NCBI GenBank assembly: GCA_023079485.1
Contig: CM041085.1
Span: 94,685,115-94,749,114, forward strand
Direction of reading: 5' to 3'
Length of the DNA: 64,000 nucleotides
From: Archilochus colubris
Lineage: Eukaryota > Chordata > Aves > Apodiformes > Trochilidae
The translations under genes and the position numbers were made by a program. The notes under the pieces are model-generated. The model had not been told where the DNA came from. It saw only the letters and a list, made by a program, of their open reading frames with translations, and searched no databases. The first letter of the stretch is position 1; the number at the start of each line of letters is the position of its first letter. Positions 58,663 to 64,000 of this stretch are shown piece by piece.

Positions 58663-61619
58663 ATATATATATGTATATATAAGGTGTAAAAAAGCTTACT
58701 GTTAAGATTACACTGAAGAGAAGTGTGTAGTACTGCATGAAATATCAGAGGAAAGAGTCAATGGAGGAAGACCAGAAAGTAGCAGGGTAACAGTGTAAAA
58801 GACAGGGTAGCAGAGGAAAACCATGATTAAACAAAGTGCCTAGGAGGAGCCTGAAAAGAAGAGGTGCATTTCAAGGAAATGGATTTACAGAATAAAAAGT
58901 TTTAAATTATAAGAAAAAGCAATGAAAAAGAATTGAAAATAAAAACACTGCTACAAGAGGAAAAACAGGAAGAATGAGATCTGGAAGACAGGCAAACAAG
59001 ACTGTGGGAAAAGAGCTGCAGTTCTTGTCACTTGTTTACCCAAAACACATGGGGAAATCACTCCTCTGAAAGTCCCTCCTTTATATTTCTAGACTGCTGC
59101 AAAGCTGCTCTGAAAAATCCAGTTTGAGTTAAATTCACTTTCTTGTTAGTTCTCATTACTCCCTCAATGGGAACCACTATATAAAAAATAATCTAAGTCA
59201 TCAGCTTCACAGCATTTTCTATTGATCCACAAATGTGAATGTCATGTGCAGTTTTCATCAGGCTGAAAAAGCAGTAGAAATTGCAAAGGAAGGTTGCTAC
59301 GTGGAGATATTGTTGGTGGAATATGACTTTGAAAATATGTTCCACCCATAAAGACAACATGATCAAAGCTTAGGTAAGGAGTTTTCATTTTTTATGTTGT
59401 TCCTTTTTTATTTTTAATTTTATTTTAAAATTTGATGATCACCAGTGCAACATAACCACACTTGAAATAAATTGAAAAATTTAATGAATTAAACCAAAAA
59501 ATGTAAAATACACTGGATGTTCAGAATATGAGTGAAGATAATATATTAGTCTGTGCTACTGTGTTTTAAGACAATGAATTCTGTAAATTAATGTTATCAT
59601 GGAAGTGATTTCTATCAGAAAGATTTCATTACTTTCTTCAATGACACATATAGAACATGAATATGTAAAGCAAGCAGCAGATTAAAATTTTATTTTCACA
59701 GATACACTGTTGTTTACTGGTGTTTGCTATAAAAGCAGTGACATATTTGCTTCGCATTTTTGCGTAACCTAAACTGTATTTTTAAATTAAGTATAAAGTA
59801 ATCAAATTAATTAATGTCTCATTAATGTCGCTCTGGAGATGTATTCAGCCAACTGTTCAACTATTTGATACATGCATTGAAAAGTTTGCAAAGAACTGAA
59901 ACACTAGCTAGGGTGTTTATAGCATGTTTCTCAAGTGTTTGCTTAATATTTTACAGATATTCAATAAGGGACATTTGACATTCAGCACACAAAACTTTCA
60001 GTTCAAACAAACTTCTGTGAATATTTCCTATAAAATAGACAGAACTAAATTCCCCAAATCCCAAATTATTTCAGGATGTTTCTGCTTAATTTTTGAGAAG
60101 AATTAAATTTAAGTAGCCTCAATAAAATGAAATATTGGTTTAATGCAAATTTTTATTTCCAAATGTGCAATAGTACCCCTATTTATATCTTCCTCATGTA
60201 AGTTGATATAAACTTCACAGATAAGCTGAGGTAGTTTGTTTTTCTCTTCTTGTAGACTGCTTGTTCTTGTTTACATCAAATATGAACAATGAGTGGCTCT
60301 TCCCTGCTCTCTGGGAATTAAGTCCCACCTAGAAAGTAGCATTCATAACTGCCTTTAAAAGGAGACACTTGCACTTCTGCACATTAATAAACCACTTTAA
60401 AAGACACAGATACTTAGAACTACAGTTTATTAACTTAAATAACTACTTGAATAGCTTAAATATACAGATGAAGAAATACATCAAATATGCATTTTGACTG
60501 ATCTCTGTTCTAATTGAAGATAGACTAAAGCTGTAAATTTTTTATCCAGATGTTTTTGTATAAAGTTTGGGAATTTCTGAAAGTAAGCTGGTTTAGTTTT
60601 AGAGTAGTTTGTTGACAACATATTGCTAAGTTACCTGTAAAAATCTTCAAAATAAAGATATTAAAGTTACATTAATGTATGAAATAAACTAATTTAAGAT
60701 ATGTAATGACTATTTAAAGGCTAACTAAATAGAAGAATGAAGTGCTAATGTTTCTTTGGTTTTTATCAGTATTTTATGCTACTAATTTCTCTTTCTTTAT
60801 TTGTATTAGTTTCCATTTCTTTTATACTTCAGAAAAGTCTGGAGAGTTCATTCAAGGTTGAAATATTATAGTAATGCTAGCACTAAAAGATCTTTGTTCC
60901 AAAATAATGATAAAAATTTAAAATAAAAGAAAATTAGAAAATTTAATGGAGGATCTCATGCTTAAATATTGTTGGCTTCACTGAACATCCAGGTAAGTTA
61001 CTGTAAGTTAAATGGTTGATTTGATAACCAGACATTGATAGAAAACAGCATTCTGTCTGTAAAATAGACTAGGGGGAAGATGATTACTGAGGAATGTCGG
61101 CCTTTTTTGCTTGGGATGTTATATGAATGTGATTATGTGATTATGGAAATGCTCTCTATATTTAATTGGAGTATATTCTAGCAGATATCTCAAGCAATAT
61201 GAGAAAGGTTAAAAGCTAGAAAAGGTGAAAACCAGAAAGTGTGCAGATCCACCGTGCTCTGCTCCTCAGTCCTGTCACTCAAAAATGTTTTTAATTTATT
61301 TTCTCAGTGAACTCTACAATGTAAGCATTACCAGCTCTTCCAGCCTACTAGTTTAGTAAATATTCCTTCATACTGGCCACCCTCAACAACATGTACAACC
61401 CTGAAAGCAGTGGGTATTCAGCAGCAGGAGCATTAGAATAAATAAGCTATATTAACCCATAAACATTAGACTGACAGCACTTGTAGATAAATGACCACTT
61501 ACAGCTGAATCCAGTTTCCATATCCACAGTGGCTCTGATGGAGGTTAGATGGGTACAGTCAGTAGAAGTAATCACATTACTTTACTATGAATTTCAACTT
61601 CTCTGTCTCTGCTAGTAAA
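58663..61619. other. Unique AT-rich non-coding sequence
   Basis: It opens with a TATATATATGTATATATA run at the LTR edge. No gene or repeat family was recognised in the remaining ~2.9 kb. Confidence 0.55.
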
Positions 61620-62835
61620 ATCCTTCTGGATGCAACCCAGGAAACTTTTTGCCTTTGTTGCAGTAGCAGTGCACTGCTGAGTCATGTTCAGGTTGGTGTC
61701 CACCAAGACTTCTCAGTCCCTTTCAGCAAGGCTGCTCTGTAGTGTAATAAGGTAACCAGGTGCCCCTAATTGCCAGGGAGTGGGCATGAGCTTGTGTTAA
61801 GCCCACCTGTGCCTAATTAGGGCAGGCCCCCACTGCGCATGAGCAGGACCAGGGGGCCAATAAAAGGCCCTAATTAGGCACAGGTGGGCTTAACACAAGC
61901 TCATGCCCACTCCCTGGCAATTAGGGGCACCTGGTTGCCTTGTTACACTACACTGCTCCCCAGACACACAGATCCTAGCCTGTACAGGGCTCTTTCATTA
62001 TTTTGACCCACATGCAAGGCTTAGCACTTGTCTTTGCTAAACTTTGCTAGTTTACCCTTTCAGCTTTTCCTGGCCTTGCTGTAAGATGTCTCCCTTCTGA
62101 TGAGTACAACTCACCATCCAGGTCAGTGTTGTCAGCAGACTTGGTGAGGGTGCTTCCAATCCCATCATCAGACCACTTGTGAATATGTTGAAATAGCACA
62201 AGGTCCAATATCAATCCCCTGGGGGTTTCCACTTGTGAAAGGCTTCCAGCCTGAGTAAAAAACATTGACCACAATTCTCTGAATACTACTTGTTACCCAG
62301 TTTTCTGACCATCTCACAGGACACTCATCCAGTCTGTATTTTTCCAGTTTGTCCAGCAAAAGGCTGTGGGACACAGTGTCACTTTGCTGAAGTCCAGGTA
62401 GACTCTTCTCCCCATGTCAATAAAAGATACTATTTTGCTGTACAAGGTGATCAAGTTAGTCTGCCATGGATGTCCCTTGGTAAAATTCATGCTGCCTTTC
62501 TACATCACCTGCTTGACTTCATTTGTAATAGTCTCCTGGAGGACTTTTTCCATTACTTTTGCTGAGGCTGAAGCAAGACTAATGGGTCTAATTTCCTGGG
62601 TCCTCTTTTGGGTGTTTCTTGTGGACGGGTGTGACATTTGCCCTTTTTCAGTTGTCAGGAATATCACCGGATTCACCTAACTTTTCAAATATGTGGCTTT
62701 GCAACAGTGTCAGTCAGTTTTTTTAAGAACCTGGGTGGATTCTGTGTAGACTTGTGTGAGCTGAGTGCTTGCAAAGGGCTGCAGAATGGTCCTTCCTACA
62801 CTACTGGTGAGTTGACACATAGCTACCCAATCTTG
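61620..62835 (-). mobile_element. CR1 ORF2 (reverse-transcriptase) fragment, minus strand, interrupted by a palindromic insert
   Basis: In minus sense the text follows CR1 ORF2 from the RT core to downstream sequence. SHSLLLDKLEKYRLDECPVRWSENWVTS (62280-62374) is the SHxILxxKLxxxGLDEWxxRWxxNWL block. SDDGIGSTLTKSADNTDLDGE (62095-62155) is the D-G-x-x-S-x-L-x-K-x-A-D-D-T-like block, shifted and altered. Its plus-strand left end is near CAACCCAGGAAACTTTTTGCC. Frame shifts and stops break it repeatedly, and no full RT frame remains. The 3' UTR is absent from this copy. A 215-bp palindrome with 6-bp target duplications sits inside it at 61738-61952. Confidence 0.93.
61738..61952. mobile_element. 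Palindromic LTR-derived insert (two inverted U3 ends) with 6-bp target duplication
   Basis: The left arm 61738-61823 and right arm 61867-61952 are reverse complements over 86 bp with two mismatches, near positions 11 and 16 of the left arm. The 43-bp loop 61824-61866 holds ACTGCGCATGAGCAGGACC and CCAATAAAA. The first 128 bp (to the AATAAAA) are colinear with the sense strand of the 47455-47775 LTR, with visible substitutions and a small length change. The rest of that LTR is absent and is replaced by an inverted copy of its first ~87 bp. Both termini are therefore the U3 end (TGTAGTGTAA / TTACACTACA). CTGCTC flanks both sides exactly (61732-61737 and 61953-61958), and joining the flanks restores continuous CR1 sequence. 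It may be a single event or a small non-autonomous family. Confidence 0.88.
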
Positions 62836-64000
62836 TGACCTGGGTTCACTTGCTCTTTACATAAGAGAGCAACTTGAATGTATTGAGTTCTGTCCAGCAA
62901 ATTTAATTCTGCACAAATTCATATAAATAAAATTACAACACCTTCTACCCACAATATGAACAGACACCAGACTTTGCTTACAGATTCATCTAAGTGGGTT
63001 TTTTTCTCTACATTTGAAATTCTTGTAGTTGGTCCTGAAAATACTCTTAAGCCACAAATCCCGACAGCCATTTTTTATTTTTTTTATCTTTTTTCAGAAA
63101 AAAACTTAAATGCCACTGTTAAATCTCTGGTGTGTTCCTCGGTGAAGATCGGTTGGAACAGATATTTCCAATGGAAGAGATACAACTTTTTTCTATAACA
63201 TTGCTCAGCTTTGAAGGATGCATGAGTGCTCTTTTTTACTACAGAGAAGCCCTAACAGAGAATGTAGCTGGAGGTACTGCAAATAATCATTGTCAGAAAC
63301 AATATTGTTTCACAATATACTGATTCCTACAAGCTTAAAGAAAATAACAGAGAAAGGATAATTCTGTAGTCAAAATTCTAAACTGGAAAAACCTGAGATC
63401 CAATTAGAAAGTTCTTTTGTACCTGTAACATTTACTTGTATAAATCCAAAGAAGGTTGTGTGTTAGCTGGAGAAATTATTTTCCTTCCCATTACCATTAT
63501 TTTTTTAATATAAAAATATCTAATTTAACTTCAAAATAATGTAGTTTAATATAAAGTACAGTTATGAAAATGGAAATTGCTTCTAAATGACATTCTACTT
63601 AGGACTCATTCTTTCTTAATCTGGAAAGTTCTAGGTCTATTTTACACAGCTAAGCATTATGAAATATATTACACAGGTAAAAATAATGTGTGAGTTTCAT
63701 CTTACAAATGACAAAACATTTTTCTCAAAGACCTTTTAACCATCATTCAGTTTTCATAACTCTATTGCATCTTTAAATTTGCAAGATGTTATTTTACTAG
63801 GGTCTAACAGGCTTAGCAGTTGTGTACTGATGTCTATATAAGTTAGCACAATCTTTTTTACAAATTTATAATAAAATGGTAATAATGTCACTACTGAGAA
63901 TGGGACAGATGGTTAGATAAAGGGAACTACCAGTAAGAGGTGTTATCACAAAAGGGGTTAATCACAAAACTGCATGTTTCTGACATACATGTAGTGTAAA
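62836..64000. other. Unique AT-rich non-coding sequence
   Basis: No recognisable gene or repeat. Frames at 62956-63198 and 63132-63323 have no family features. Confidence 0.5.

Noticed and set aside
1..64000. CRISPR arrays, bacterial operons, phage or plasmid features
   Set aside because: The sequence is plainly vertebrate (CR1, avian LTRs). The only regularly spaced repeats are LTR-internal units and microsatellites.

Overview
This is vertebrate, almost certainly avian, nuclear DNA. The background is AT-rich and dense in stop codons. Its recognisable content is CR1 retrotransposon fragments and solo LTRs of avian endogenous retroviruses. Several CR1 copies end in the typical short tandem tail (variants of ATTCTATG or ATTCTGTG, or the reverse complement at minus-strand copies), and the reverse-transcriptase and 3' UTR text matches bird CR1. 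The species, and whether this is an autosome or a sex chromosome, cannot be told from the window. I found no protein-coding gene, RNA gene or recognisable exon. The open frames present are either decayed CR1 reverse-transcriptase or endonuclease pieces, chance frames inside LTRs, or products of low-complexity DNA. The window reads as intergenic DNA or the inside of a very long intron.

Layout. 1-2.1 kb is unique AT-rich DNA. 2.1-6.2 kb holds two diverged plus-strand copies of one ~1-kb LTR family that carries a 45-bp internal repeat. 6.4-7.2 kb is a minus-strand CR1 with 3' UTR and RT pieces. 12.46-13.27 kb is an ~812-bp LTR, and a sister copy lies inverted at 51.63-52.44 kb. 14.4-14.95 kb is a CR1 3' UTR. 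16.26-16.67 kb is a compact 418-bp solo LTR with a 6-bp target duplication, inserted inside a short tandem repeat. 22.1-23.1 kb is a CR1 minus/plus chimera abutting an LTR. 26.97-27.53 kb is another LTR. 31.4-41.5 kb carries a series of CR1 fragments, two of them internally deleted. 43.9-45.06 kb has two further LTR remnants. 47.46-47.78 kb is a clean 321-bp solo LTR with a 6-bp target duplication. 53.7-54.55 kb is an LTR with a GA microsatellite. 56.85-57.7 kb is a head-to-head CR1 pair. 58.08-58.66 kb is an LTR with an AAT/AAC microsatellite. 61.6-62.8 kb is a CR1 RT fragment interrupted by a small palindromic element.

The most unusual object is that palindrome (61738-61952): 86-bp arms with two mismatches, a 43-bp loop, and exact 6-bp target duplications. 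Its arms are the 5' end of the same LTR family that is intact at 47455-47775. It appears to be an LTR-derived element with a U3 end at both termini that inserted as a unit. The repeats show no cooperative function; they are a layered record of insertions, nesting and decay. Short exons and conserved regulatory elements could hide in the unique stretches, and finding them needs cross-species alignment.
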